This document shows, piece by piece, positions 20,315 to 28,504 of a stretch of 64,000 bases of DNA. Made by a program: the position numbers and the translations under genes. Under the pieces are notes generated by a model. It searched no databases and was not told the origin of the DNA. It worked only from the letters and a program-made list of their open reading frames with translations. The stretch's first letter is position 1; every line of letters begins with the position of its first letter. Source of the stretch: Undibacterium parvum (GTDB lineage: Bacteria > Pseudomonadota > Gammaproteobacteria > Burkholderiales > Burkholderiaceae_D); assembly GCF_003955735.1 (NCBI RefSeq), contig NZ_CP034464.1, positions 310,001 to 374,000 of the forward strand. Direction: 5' to 3'.

Positions 20315-21841
20315 TCAGGCTGCTAAGCCAGCAGCGCCAGGCCAGCCGCGCCCGATATCATCGCTACTTTTCTGCAGCTCGCGTAGATTGAGCACCATGC
20401 AAGCGGCCTGCTGAGTGGCACAAAATTGCCGCCATAGGGCGATACGTTCATGCAGACGTTGCTCAGCTCCGGCTTGCGCACCTAGCCGTTCCAGATAAGC
20501 CGATTGGTCCACTAACACTAGCACACGGGCGAGCTGATCAGACGCTGGCCGCGGACCCGCCTGCAAGAAAGAGTTTAAAAATTCAGCATGATTCTCTGGC
20601 TCTGGCGTCGCGCTAAGATTAAATAAAACGATCGTCAATCCTGCGCTGCCTTTATCTGACACGTCCAGTTTCGAGGCAGCATGCAATTGCACGCCATAGC
20701 CGGTTGAGGGCCGCAACATCACATTCACCTGCTCACCGAGCAAGCTGTGCGCCACCGCCCTTAGAATTTTTTCACGGCCCTCATCGAGGGTAAAGCCATA
20801 AGGAAAAATTCTTAGCAGCGGCACCTGCGCAGGGCCAATTTTTGCAGTCAGTGTTTGAAAGTAAGGCTGCGCCAGATTCAAACTGAAATGTTTGCCCAAC
20901 CAGCGTTCCCGCGCATACCCCAGCAAAGCGAGTAGCGTTCTTGGAATAATCACCAGCAATAAGAGCGTACTGGCATATAAATGCACCCACAAAGCACCGT
21001 AGCCGCTGGTGTCGGTGTGTGGTATTTGCAGTGGTGCTAGTTGCAGCGCCTGCACTTGCGCCAGCGAAAACCCCGGCATAGAAAAGAGCTGCTGCACCGG
21101 CATAAACAACATCGACAAAATCGCATGTAGCTGCGCCGCATTGAGGAAAGTACTCTCCCATCCGGCCACATACTGTGACAGCATGCCACGCAGATATAAA
21201 GACGCAATCACGCCCAGCGAAAAACTGGCGGCGCTGAGATGGATGATGCGACTGGCGCGGGCGCTCAGCAGCGGGCCGCTCAGCACTAACCACTCCGCAT
21301 TAAATTTAGTCAGGGCGCTAGCCAGAACCACAGGCGTAGCACGCGGCAATTGCGGCGATGCGGCCAGTGCAAAAACCGCGCCACGCTTAAGCGCATCCCA
21401 GGGAGTACGCCCCAACTGAGGAAAAACCATCTGCACTAGTAACAACAGATAGACCACTAAATTCCACAAAATAATCAGCAGCAAAGGCGCCGCTAACAAA
21501 TCGACTCTATGGGTGTCGCCCATCCGGTCGAGTAAGCCACCGCACAAAAAAGCCAGCAAAGGTAAGCCCCAGCCTAGCCCTGCCAAGCGACTCTTACCCG
21601 CCACCAAGCGCGCCAGACCGGCATGACGTTCAATCAGTTTTTTTAAAATTTGCTCGGCCCGCGCTTGCAGAAACAACTCAGAGCTAAGCGCCACCTGCTT
21701 CTCGGCCGCCGCCCATTGCGCCAACTCATGCGCACTACGACTGGCGTAGCGTCTATCATCCTCGCTTAGAATCTGGCGCTCCGCGTCCGCATTCTCTATC
21801 GCCTGCACCAACACTATGTTTCGGAAAAACGACTGATTCAT
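20315..21841 (-). CDS. DUF2868 domain-containing membrane protein
   Basis: Membrane protein of 508 aa with unknown function. The start at 21841 was chosen over the ATG at 21874 because AGGAGC lies just upstream and the product begins MNQSFFRNIVLVQAIENAD, typical of the family. About four to five hydrophobic segments are seen (around residues 100-150, 210-235, 290-310 and 330-345), the first in LLAFLCGGLLDRMG and LLLLVQMVFPQLGR. The C-terminal third is soluble and includes a conserved LRPSTGYGVQLH-type stretch. It is directly upstream of the DUF3482 GTPase and surely in the same operon. Confidence 0.88.
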   Translation of the reverse strand: MNQSFFRNIVLVQAIENADAERQILSEDDRRYASRSAHELAQWAAAEKQVALSSELFLQARAEQILKKLIERHAGLARLVAGKSRLAGLGWGLPLLAFLCGGLLDRMGDTHRVDLLAAPLLLIILWNLVVYLLLLVQMVFPQLGRTPWDALKRGAVFALAASPQLPRATPVVLASALTKFNAEWLVLSGPLLSARASRIIHLSAASFSLGVIASLYLRGMLSQYVAGWESTFLNAAQLHAILSMLFMPVQQLFSMPGFSLAQVQALQLAPLQIPHTDTSGYGALWVHLYASTLLLLVIIPRTLLALLGYARERWLGKHFSLNLAQPYFQTLTAKIGPAQVPLLRIFPYGFTLDEGREKILRAVAHSLLGEQVNVMLRPSTGYGVQLHAASKLDVSDKGSAGLTIVLFNLSATPEPENHAEFLNSFLQAGPRPASDQLARVLVLVDQSAYLERLGAQAGAEQRLHERIALWRQFCATQQAACMVLNLRELQKSSDDIGRGWPGAAGLAA

Positions 21842-22246
21842 GAAGCTCCTGATTGATCTGCGGACCACACGCAAGAAAGAAAAATAGATAAGAGCACATT
21901 ATAACGCGATAGATTTGATGCAAAAAGACAAAGAAACGACAAAGAAACGACTAGGAGATAAGTTTCTCCCTTTATCTCGCTTTAACAATCATCTCATCAA
22001 GTTCAACAACAAAAAACCGCTATGCGCAGATTGTGCGAACCAGCTGGGGCGGATAAAACACGCTGCGATCAGATGCGACAGCTCCCGTCAAAGCGCTAAG
22101 TTTTAGCGTGGCCTGACGATACACCGTCGCTGAGTAGCCCTTTGAGATTAAGCAAATAGAGGGAGTATTTTTAGAAGCCCGCATCCGGTATGCGCGAACC
22201 ACCATGAATTCTCTGGTACTGGCAGGAGTATAACTGAGCAGCGCAG
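21842..22246. other. Intergenic region between DUF2868 gene and the cassette array
   Basis: No convincing gene. The stretch holds the probable promoter of the DUF2868-DUF3482 operon and a small hairpin CGCTAAGTTTTAGCG near 22096-22111. Short frames here lack ribosome-binding sites and resemble no family. It may include remnants of decayed cassettes beyond the last attC. Confidence 0.35.
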
Positions 22247-22301
22247 GCCAGTGGCTTAGCGCGCGGGGCGGCGGTTTGCGTTGGCGCTTTGAATTTAGCC
22301 A
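22247..22301 (-). other. Possible degenerate attC site after cassette 4
   Basis: GTGGCT and AGCCAC form the ends of an imperfect inverted repeat of about 52 bases directly after the cassette 4 stop codon, with GCGC-rich inner arms. The canonical GTTRRRY/RYYYAAC core sequences are not intact, so this is a weak call. Confidence 0.3.
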
Positions 22302-22786
22302 CCGTCGGAACTGCGCCTCTGCAATGACTGCTTAGGGTACTGGCGCCACCGCCAAACCCCATAGAAAACCAGTGCACCCACTACGCCATGCAGCGCAAAG
22401 AGCGCCACTCCCTCTGCATAGGTGAACCACGCATAAGCAGTCGGCACACCATCAACATAAGTTTCGATGTACTTGCCATGCCAGTTCTGCCCGGCCGAGT
22501 AGCCATCAAGACGACTAGGCCAAGAGGTCGCAGCGGATAAGGCACCAAGCACAAAACCGACTATGCCAAGTGAACGCCAACTATCGCGACGAAGTTTTCG
22601 CAGCGCCAAAAATGCAGGAACACCAAGTACTAGTACTAGCGTCGCACTGACAGCCACCACCGCGAACAGCACGAAGCCAATACCGTAATGCGACTGGGGA
22701 GACGAGAGATAGTCGGGCAACATGCGCAAGAGAAGCAACATGGGCTGAGCAGCCACCGCTGCGATTGCAGAAATCCAGATGTTCAT
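22295..22786 (-). CDS. Integron cassette 4: hypothetical membrane protein
   Basis: Unrecognised inner-membrane protein of 163 aa. The ATG at 22786 is chosen because it lies just after the attC end of the preceding cassette, the normal arrangement of cassette genes; a longer frame starting at 22861 would run across the attC site and is unlikely. Four hydrophobic segments are seen: MNIWISAIAAVAAQPMLLLL, the stretch around GIGFVLFAVVAVSATLVLVL, SLGIVGFVLGALSAA, and ALFALHGVVGALVFYGVW. Between the third and fourth there is a polar loop with WPSRLDGYSAGQNWHGKYIE. No function can be assigned. Confidence 0.65.
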   Translation of the reverse strand: MNIWISAIAAVAAQPMLLLLRMLPDYLSSPQSHYGIGFVLFAVVAVSATLVLVLGVPAFLALRKLRRDSWRSLGIVGFVLGALSAATSWPSRLDGYSAGQNWHGKYIETYVDGVPTAYAWFTYAEGVALFALHGVVGALVFYGVWRWRQYPKQSLQRRSSDGG

Positions 22787-22789
22787 GTG

Positions 22790-22847
22790 GGTTAACGTTT
22801 GACATGATGGGCGCCGCAAGGCGTCCCGCTTGATGGATGGGTTAGGT
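22790..22847 (-). other. attC recombination site 3
   Basis: On the minus strand the 58-bp site starts ACCTAAC and ends CGTTAACC. Between them is a hairpin (GGGACGCC-TTGC-GGCGCCC) with short unpaired positions. The stop codon of cassette 3 lies inside the first core, as usual in integron cassettes. Confidence 0.8.
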
Positions 22848-23273
22848 GCCCTGATAAGCACCTACCGAACAATTTGTTGGTCTTGTTGAATTCCATATTT
22901 CAATTAGAAGAGGTTTTGCATGTTTGTGCCAATACTCTATTTTCTTTTTATCTCTGCCCTCAATTTCACCCTTTAACAAATTGCAATTTTCAATATTAAA
23001 ACTGGCATCAATGTTTGGCGACTTTACATGAAAGTGCGGTGGTGGGTGTTCATCTGGGTAAATTTCTATTTTAAGTCCATTTACTTTAGCTACAAGCTGC
23101 TTAATTTCAATTAGAAACATTTCTCCATTTTCTTCCCATACATTGCATGGGTTATGAAGAATTGCCTCTAGCCAAGCAGCAAAATCATCAAATGATTTTA
23201 ATTGCTCAGGTTCGACATTATGAAACCAAGGTGTTTTTTTTAATTCTTCAACTGACATTTCGGAGAATTTCAT
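22842..23273 (-). CDS. Integron cassette 3: DUF4160-like protein
   Basis: Protein of 143 aa. The N-terminal half (MSVEELKKTPWFHNVEPEQL) is not recognised. The C-terminal half matches the DUF4160 pattern: HPPPHFHVKSPNIDASFNIE, then NLLKGEIEGR and a W-H-K-H segment ending LLIEIWN. DUF4160 proteins are small, of unknown function, and often sit in mobile or toxin-antitoxin-like settings. The ATG at 23273 is chosen; a GTG nine bases upstream lies inside the attC core. The gene is AT-rich compared with the chromosomal neighbours, a sign of transfer. Confidence 0.75.
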   Translation of the reverse strand: MKFSEMSVEELKKTPWFHNVEPEQLKSFDDFAAWLEAILHNPCNVWEENGEMFLIEIKQLVAKVNGLKIEIYPDEHPPPHFHVKSPNIDASFNIENCNLLKGEIEGRDKKKIEYWHKHAKPLLIEIWNSTRPTNCSVGAYQGT

Positions 23274-23280
23274 AAATTGC

Positions 23281-23349
23281 ACCTAACGTTTGAGATGAGA
23301 GGCGGCGCCCGGCTTGCCGGGTGACGTCCTCTCGATTGAAGGGTTAGGC
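23281..23349 (-). other. attC recombination site 2
   Basis: On the minus strand the 69-bp site starts GCCTAAC and ends CGTTAGGT, exact matches to the attC core consensus. The inside folds as GAGAGG/CCTCTC and CCCGGC/GCCGGG arms with offset bulges, the classic single-strand attC hairpin. The TAA stop of cassette 2 lies in the first core. Confidence 0.92.
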
Positions 23350-23748
23350 CTCAGATTTCGCATGAGTACTTTGCGCGGCAATTGCATTTTTTAGCAGAGC
23401 CAAAACTGAAGGTGAGGCGACCTGCGCGAGGGTACTGATTTTGACGTGACGAAGGGATTTGCCAGTTCCTTCAAGGAGTACTGCGGGATCGGAAAGCGAG
23501 GTTCCGCGGTAGAAGCCCAAATTTGTGTGCTTCGCTTGGATGCCTATATATGCATAGTGATCAAGCATCTTTCGAGGACCAAAGCCGTAGCTGACGATGC
23601 CTTGCTTTGGCCAAGCAAGCATGTAGGCACCTGGGTGCACGCTTAGGATTTTCTGATGAAGCGCCTCGACTATTGGGCGTTGCTCTTCGGAAGCAAGTGC
23701 GAACACGGCTTCAAAGGAACTAAGCGTTGGATTTTTTGAGGCAGCCAT
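23344..23748 (-). CDS. Integron cassette 2: DUF1801 domain-containing protein
   Basis: Protein of 134 aa of the DUF1801 (YdhG-like) family, small single-domain proteins of unknown biochemical role. Seen: VEALHQKILSVHPGAYMLAW near the N terminus, the KQGIVSYGFGPRKML strand pair, YAYIGIQAKHTNLGFYRG and GTGKSLRHVKI, all typical of DUF1801. The ATG lies a few bases after the upstream attC core (GTTAGGCCTCAGAAAATG), with no separate ribosome-binding site beyond GGCCTCAGAAA. Its stop codon is inside the downstream attC. Function unknown; DUF1801 genes are common integron cassettes in my recollection. Confidence 0.85.
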   Translation of the reverse strand: MAASKNPTLSSFEAVFALASEEQRPIVEALHQKILSVHPGAYMLAWPKQGIVSYGFGPRKMLDHYAYIGIQAKHTNLGFYRGTSLSDPAVLLEGTGKSLRHVKISTLAQVASPSVLALLKNAIAAQSTHAKSEA

Positions 23749-23756
23749 TTTCTGAG

Positions 23757-23847
23757 GCCTAACGCCGAAATGACGAGATCGCCACGACGGTCATAAATTT
23801 ATGCGAAATAGTCATTGGCGATTCTCCGTCGATTGACCTGTTAAGGC
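23757..23847 (-). other. attC recombination site 1
   Basis: On the minus strand the 91-bp site starts CCTTAAC and ends CGTTAGGC. Inner arms GACGGAGAATCGCCA and TGGCGATCTCGTC pair with extrahelical bases. The TAG stop of cassette 1 touches the first core. Confidence 0.85.
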
Positions 23848-24155
23848 TAGTCCTCGGATTCATCTTTAACCTGAATGCTTCCATAGGTGTCCACCAATAA
23901 GAATAATAATGCAAAAAATACAGCTCCACTGATGGATATGCGTAGAACAAAACCAGGCCACCAATCTGTACCAGCAACGCCATACACAAATGGATAAATA
24001 ATAAAATCTGCGAAAGTTGAGAGCACAAACGCACAAATAAATAGACCAGTTGTTTTACATTTCAAAGCAACGGAGCAGGAACTACAAACAAAATTTTCGC
24101 TAACCTTCAGCGCATTAATACGTACCCCGCACTTGGGACATGCAAGTGACATCAT
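23847..24155 (-). CDS. Integron cassette 1: zinc-ribbon membrane protein
   Basis: Protein of 102 aa (or 101 if the second of two adjacent ATGs is used). The N terminus is a zinc ribbon: CPKCG at about residues 6-10 and CSSC at about 24-27. Two hydrophobic segments follow (TGLFICAFVLSTFADFIIY and ISISGAVFFALLFLLV) and the tail is acidic. A related layout is seen in other small bacterial membrane proteins, but no named family is recognised. A GTTAAGGC core a few bases upstream marks the cassette boundary. Confidence 0.7.
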   Translation of the reverse strand: MMSLACPKCGVRINALKVSENFVCSSCSVALKCKTTGLFICAFVLSTFADFIIYPFVYGVAGTDWWPGFVLRISISGAVFFALLFLLVDTYGSIQVKDESED

Positions 24156-24212
24156 GAGCCTTAACGTGTTTTAATTTTCATTTTGCAATATTAACCGAGC
24201 GTGTTAAAAAAG
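24156..24212 (-). other. Upstream cassette boundary (attC/attI remnant)
   Basis: On the minus strand the sequence ends CGTTAAGGC just before the start of cassette 1, as an attC or attI end would. TTAACACG about 45 bases further upstream could be the partner core, but the stem is poor. No integron integrase gene is present anywhere in the window. Confidence 0.4.
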
Positions 24213-24370
24213 ACAATTTGTTTCAAGTACCTTGAAACCCGCGTGGATATTGACTAAATCTGGTTATACTGACTATTTATACAGTTGAACAAAATCGACA
24301 AAAACATCACTTTAACGCAGCAAGGTGCGATCGTAGCTTTGCATGAAATTTCATAAGCATCCCTGCCACC

Positions 24371-24429
24371 GCGCATATTCCATGTGCTTCTGCAAGCACA
24401 CTAGCCTGTAGACCGCATGGGATATGCGC
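24371..24429. repeat. Hairpin repeat, family H, copy 3
   Basis: Arms GCGCATATTCCATGTG and CCGCATGGGATATGCGC (24413-24429) pair around a 26-base loop. It forms the outer edge of the large inverted-repeat element that follows. Confidence 0.75.
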
Positions 24430-24496
24430 GCTGGCGGCATGCGTTTTTTTGCTTTGCTGTGGCTTGGTCTTGTTTTTACTTCTGTCGTAGCTGTGC

Positions 24497-25115
24497 GATT
24501 GCTGGCCGGTGGTAGACCGGCGGCTACTTCCTTTTCTTGCTTCGCCAAGAAAAGTAAGCAAAAGAAGGCGACGCAAAGTCGCTGCCCTGCGGGTACCCGC
24601 CTGTGCAGGTCAAAAAATGGGGAATGAAGCAAACTCGCTACGCTCAGACAGCTTCATTCCTAATCCATTTTCTGCCATGCACAAGCGGCAGCGCCACATG
24701 CGAAAGGCGAAGGTCAACACATCCGTAGCGCGACTGCCGTTTCTCTACACACGCATTGCCCAGGCACGTCGCGCTACGGCAATCCGGTGCTTTTGACTTG
24801 GCTTTTGACTTGGCTTTTGACCTGGCTTTTGACCTGGCTTTTGACCTGGCTTTTGACCTGGCTTTTGACCTGGTTTTTGAATTAGTTTTTGACTTTGCTT
24901 TTGACTCGAATTCGCATGTGGCGCTGCCAATTGTGCGGGGCGGAAAATGGATTAGAAGTGAAGCTGTCTGAGCGCAGCGAGTTTGCTTCATTTCCCATTT
25001 TACGACCTGCACAATTGGGTATCCCGCAGGGACAGCGACTTTGCGTCGCCTTCTTTTGCTTACTCTTCTTGGCGAAGCAAGAAAAGTAAGTAGCCGCCGG
25101 TCTACCACCGGCCGG
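24497..25115. repeat. Large inverted-repeat element with 12-bp tandem repeat core
   Basis: Arms of about 205 bases at 24497-24704 and 24908-25115 are inverted copies with high identity by eye (shared GGTAGACCGGCGGCTACTT, CTTGCTTCGCCAAGAA, GAAGGCGACGCAAAGTCGCTG, CTCAGACAGCTTCA). The spacer holds a perfect 12-bp hairpin (CCGTAGCGCGAC with GTCGCGCTACGG) and a tandem array (24791-24910). Open frames across it (for example 24644-25189 minus, a Ser-Lys-Ala-Arg repeat) are caused by the repeat and are not called genes. The whole 24213-25236 gap has no supported CDS. Confidence 0.8.
24791..24910. repeat. 12-bp tandem repeat array (GCTTTTGACCTG)
   Basis: About nine to ten copies of a 12-base unit; the central five are identical (GCTTTTGACCTG) and the edge copies diverge (ACTTG, AATTA, ACTTT variants). 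The unit length is a multiple of three, so it keeps frames open on both strands. Confidence 0.9.
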
Positions 25116-25236
25116 CAATCGAAAAACAACGACGGAAGTAAAACACCTGCACGCCAGAAAAATGCAAGGGACAGGTATCGAGAATGCAAGGGCGATACTG
25201 AGTCACGGCCCTATTTCACGTCCCTATCTTAAGCCC

Positions 25237-26187
25237 CTATTGTGAGATTAGCTTCGCGACCTCGATTGCTGGCAATACGCCCGCATATTGGGGAATGCCG
25301 TTTTTATCGAGCTTGGCGACGTGGATCTTCCACTCCATTTTTTTATCCTTATCCACCATCAATTCCAGCGCCCAACCCGTCTGTGAATCTTCCGTGTGAA
25401 AGCCATTGAATATGAAATTTCCCAGACTGTAAAATATCGGCTTGTTTTGGTAGATCTCGATATTTTGCGTCACATGCGGGTGACCGCCAACAACCGCGTC
25501 TGCGCCCGCCTCTATCATCAAATGAGCCAATTGAATCTGACGTGGTGAGGCCATTTTTTCATGCTCCCAACCCCAATGCGGATAGACAATCACAATATCG
25601 GCCTTATGCGTAGTCTTGGCGGCACGAATATCAAACACGATCTGATCATCATCGGCCCACGCCACGCCTGGCCGGTCTTCCAAGGCTTCAAAGCTACGAG
25701 GAAAAAAATCATCATAGGCCAAAATAGCAATGCGCACGCCCTTAACTTCGCTCACATAAGGCGCATGCGCAGCACGGACATCGCGCCCTCCGCCAAAATA
25801 AGGAATCCCTTTTTTCTCTAACAAATCCATCATCTTGCCAAAGGCAGCAGGACCATAATCACCAGTGTGATTATTCGCCAAGGACACCGCATTAAAATGC
25901 TGCTTGATGGTCGATAACACGCGCGGATGCGCCTGAAAGGTAAACGGTTTTGTTTCGCGTTTGCCGGTATTACCGACGCTGCATTCCAAATTACCGAAAC
26001 GCAGATCAGCTTGCGAAAACTGGGCCTCAAACGCCGCAAAAGGGTTTTTGCCTTGTTTAATGAGCTGCCCTGGCAACTCATCGACCATCAGATCGCCGAC
26101 AAATAACAGCTTGACAGCGGTCTGCTGGGCATGCGCGGAAGCGGCAAAAATAAGTGCCGCGATGAACGCAAAATAAGACTTATTCAT
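25237..26187 (-). CDS. CapA family protein (poly-gamma-glutamate capsule-type metallophosphatase fold)
   Basis: Secreted or periplasmic protein of 316 aa with a CapA/PGA_cap calcineurin-like fold. The start at 26187 is chosen for its AAGGAGC ribosome-binding site and the signal peptide MNKSYFAFIAALIFAASAHA. Metal-binding motifs seen: FVGDLMVDE, FGNLECSVGN, SLANNHTGDYG, AILAYDDFFP, YPHWGWEHE and VVGGHPHVTQ, then YSLGNFIFNG. In Bacillus CapA takes part in poly-gamma-glutamate synthesis; most proteobacterial relatives have no defined role. The start overlaps the stop of the upstream secreted protein by four bases (ATGA), so the two are translationally coupled. Confidence 0.88.
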   Translation of the reverse strand: MNKSYFAFIAALIFAASAHAQQTAVKLLFVGDLMVDELPGQLIKQGKNPFAAFEAQFSQADLRFGNLECSVGNTGKRETKPFTFQAHPRVLSTIKQHFNAVSLANNHTGDYGPAAFGKMMDLLEKKGIPYFGGGRDVRAAHAPYVSEVKGVRIAILAYDDFFPRSFEALEDRPGVAWADDDQIVFDIRAAKTTHKADIVIVYPHWGWEHEKMASPRQIQLAHLMIEAGADAVVGGHPHVTQNIEIYQNKPIFYSLGNFIFNGFHTEDSQTGWALELMVDKDKKMEWKIHVAKLDKNGIPQYAGVLPAIEVAKLISQ

Positions 26188-26594
26188 TTTTGCTCCTTGT
26201 CTGCGCAAACTGGTGTGCATTGAAATAGTAACTCTCGTTCGAATTTTGCCGAGTAAATACGATGGAGCCCAAAGCCCTGTGCATGACTGGCGCAGACATT
26301 CTCTTGAATAATATTTTCGCTTAAATGTATCAACACATAACGCTCTTTTGATTCGTGATACACATAGGTTTTGAATTTATTTTCATTCGCAAGATATTGC
26401 ATAGAAAAGCGATAACCGCCATCCAAATCAAGCGTCTTGTAGACGTAAGGATCAGCACTCTTGGCCACTTGCAGTGTATTGACAGTACCCGACACTTTAA
26501 TCTCACAACGCAGCTCAACCGCAGAGGCAGAAGTAGTGGCAAGGCTAGCGAAAAAAAGGCCGACTAGTCCCATGATCCAAATTATTTTATGCAT
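26184..26594 (-). CDS. Hypothetical secreted protein coupled to CapA
   Basis: Unrecognised protein of 136 aa. I start it at the ATG at 26594 (MHKIIWIMGLVGLFFASLAT), which gives a signal peptide ending near ASA/VE; the frame is open to 26708 but that longer start adds an unlikely second hydrophobic stretch. The mature part has four cysteines (ELRCEIK, NVCASH, FQCTPVC), consistent with two disulfides in the periplasm, and a DGGYRFSMQYLANENKFKTY strand region. Its stop overlaps the CapA start by four bases, so the two probably act together (inference). Confidence 0.65.
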   Translation of the reverse strand: MHKIIWIMGLVGLFFASLATTSASAVELRCEIKVSGTVNTLQVAKSADPYVYKTLDLDGGYRFSMQYLANENKFKTYVYHESKERYVLIHLSENIIQENVCASHAQGFGLHRIYSAKFERELLFQCTPVCADKEQK

Positions 26595-26885
26595 AAAAGT
26601 CCGGTAAAAAATGAAAATGACAAAAATCGTCTTGTCGTTGATTGCATATGCCCCCGCCATGATAGCGGCAGAAGCAATTCTGGAGACGAATTTATTATTT
26701 AAATACAATAGTATTGAAAAGTATTGAACAACGCAGCAGAGAGCAAGGTCTTCATCATGATTTGCGACGATTCAACATAAAAGCGGTACGTGCTAAGTAA
26801 GTAGCCGCCGCTCTACCAGTTGCCAGCAATGGCACAGCAACGTAAGCGTCCAACAGATCCGTCTAGCATTTATTCCTAAAGCGCA

Positions 26886-28451
26886 TTAACAAGGCAGCGG
26901 TAGCAGTTCATCAATCCGGCTGTTTGGATGCGTCGGTAATTTTTCGAGTGTGCCTTTAAGCCATGCCAAAGGTTCTATGCCATTGGCTTTCGCGGTGGCG
27001 AGCAGGCTTTGAATGGCGGCAGCTTGTCGGCCTGCTCGTTCAGAACCGGCGAAGAGCCAGTTCTTTTTGCCAATGGCAATAGGGCGAATGGCGTTTTCAA
27101 TCGGATTATTGTCGATTGGCAGATGACCGCTATTGGCGTAGCGTTCAATCGCGCTCCAGCGTTTGAGGCTGTAGTCGATGGCTTTGGCGAGACTGCTGCC
27201 ATCGGCGCTCTGTTGGCGTGTGTGAATCAGCCAGGCATGCATCGCTTTGAGTTCTGGCAGCGCCTGTGTAGCACGTCGTTGTTGTCGTTGTTCGATACTG
27301 TCGCCTTTACCCTCGGCCTCAATGTGATACAGCTTTGCAATGCGTGTAAGTGCCTCATTGGCAATCGGATGCCCATTGGCGGCGTGCAGGTCGAAGAATT
27401 TGCGACGGGCGTGCGCCAGGCAGGCCAGTTCGGTGATGCCCAGCGCGAACAGGGCTTTGTAGCCGGCATAATCATCCACCATAAGATGGCCTTGCCAATG
27501 CCGCAGAAACGCGCGCGCATGACTGCCACTGCGTCCGGTTTGGAAATCGAACACGATGATGGCAGGCTGGTCTTCTAAGGCATTGCTGCGATATGCCCAT
27601 AGATAGGCACGCTTGGTCTTACCATTGCCGGGGTCGAGCAGCGGCACCGGGGTTTCATCGGCATGCAGCACTCGTCCTTGCTTGAGTATTTCTGCCAACC
27701 GGTCACTGAGCGGTTGCAGGGCGACGCCAATCCGTCCTACCCACTCGGCCAGTGTGGAGCGGGCAATGCCAACACCGTGTCGACTGCTGATTTGCTCAAT
27801 CCGATACAGTGGTAAGTGATCGAGATATTTTTGAATTACCACCCATGCCAATAATCCTGGTGCCGCCAGACTACGATCGATCACTGCCGGGGGAATGGCT
27901 GCTGCGGTGACTGTCTCACAAGCGCGACAGGCGTATTGAGGGCGAATATGCCGATGCACAAAGAAGCGTGCTGGTTCGACGTCGAGTTGTTCACTGATGT
28001 CTTCACCGATCTTGATCAGGTCTTTGCCGCATTGAGCGCAGGTGCAGCTTTCTGGCTCATGACGATGTTCAATGCGCGGCAGTTCCGCTGGCAGTGGCCT
28101 ACGTCCGGTAGGGCTTGGCTTACGTGGTGTTGTCGCTGAAGATAATTGGGCAAGCTCGGCCTGCATCGCAGCCAGGTCGCTTTGTTCGCACTCTAAAAAC
28201 AGGTCGCGTTGTTGTACCGTAAACGCTTCGGCTTTTGCGCTGAATTTGAGACGTTTGTGATACGCCAGTTCTAAAGTCAAGGCTTGAATTTTGCATTCTT
28301 TGACGTGAAGATCGTGCTCCTTGCGACGTAATTGATCCTGCAAAGCAGCCTTCTCCGCCTGTGCCAGTCCGGCCCCATTCAACTGCGCCATCACCCATTG
28401 AGTCAGTGCGGGGTCAGCGTTGAATTGGGCGAGTTTGGTGGCGATATCCAT
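26886..28451 (-). CDS. tnpC: IS66 family transposase TnpC
   Basis: DDE-type transposase of IS66, 521 aa, full length. Order: N-terminal helical region with coiled-coil character (residues 1-90), a zinc-finger segment (CTCAQCGKDL and YACRACETV), then the catalytic core with LHADETPVPLLDPGN (first Asp), HLMVDDYAGYKALF (second Asp), LACLAHARRKFFDLH, and the C-terminal NNPIENAIRPIAIGKKNW (catalytic Glu) with FAGSERAGRQAAAIQSLL. It is the last gene of the element; it ends 44 bases from the left end. Confidence 0.96.
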   Translation of the reverse strand: MDIATKLAQFNADPALTQWVMAQLNGAGLAQAEKAALQDQLRRKEHDLHVKECKIQALTLELAYHKRLKFSAKAEAFTVQQRDLFLECEQSDLAAMQAELAQLSSATTPRKPSPTGRRPLPAELPRIEHRHEPESCTCAQCGKDLIKIGEDISEQLDVEPARFFVHRHIRPQYACRACETVTAAAIPPAVIDRSLAAPGLLAWVVIQKYLDHLPLYRIEQISSRHGVGIARSTLAEWVGRIGVALQPLSDRLAEILKQGRVLHADETPVPLLDPGNGKTKRAYLWAYRSNALEDQPAIIVFDFQTGRSGSHARAFLRHWQGHLMVDDYAGYKALFALGITELACLAHARRKFFDLHAANGHPIANEALTRIAKLYHIEAEGKGDSIEQRQQRRATQALPELKAMHAWLIHTRQQSADGSSLAKAIDYSLKRWSAIERYANSGHLPIDNNPIENAIRPIAIGKKNWLFAGSERAGRQAAAIQSLLATAKANGIEPLAWLKGTLEKLPTHPNSRIDELLPLPC

Positions 28452-28504
28452 GCACGAAAGTATACCTCGCCCGACCGAAAGTTAACAGGGGGAGGCATCC
28501 CTTT

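Noticed and set aside
22020..22205. Minus-strand frame of 61 residues below the cassette array
   Set aside because: No ribosome-binding site, no family, no attC beside it.
23759..24034. Minus-strand frame of 91 residues
   Set aside because: Runs across attC site 1 and shadows the cassette 1 gene in another frame.
24307..24576. Minus-strand frames of 89 to 93 residues (24307-24632)
   Set aside because: They cover the hairpin repeat and the left arm of the repeat element; no coding features.
24791..24910. CRISPR array
   Set aside because: Units are 12 bases, directly adjacent with no spacers, and no cas genes are present.
24644..25189. 181-residue minus-strand frame rich in Ser-Lys-Ala-Arg
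   Set aside because: It runs through one arm of the inverted repeat and a 12-bp tandem array that keeps frames open on both strands; no ribosome-binding site or conserved domain.
27009..27578. Plus-strand frame of 189 residues inside tnpC
   Set aside because: Antisense shadow of the IS66 transposase.
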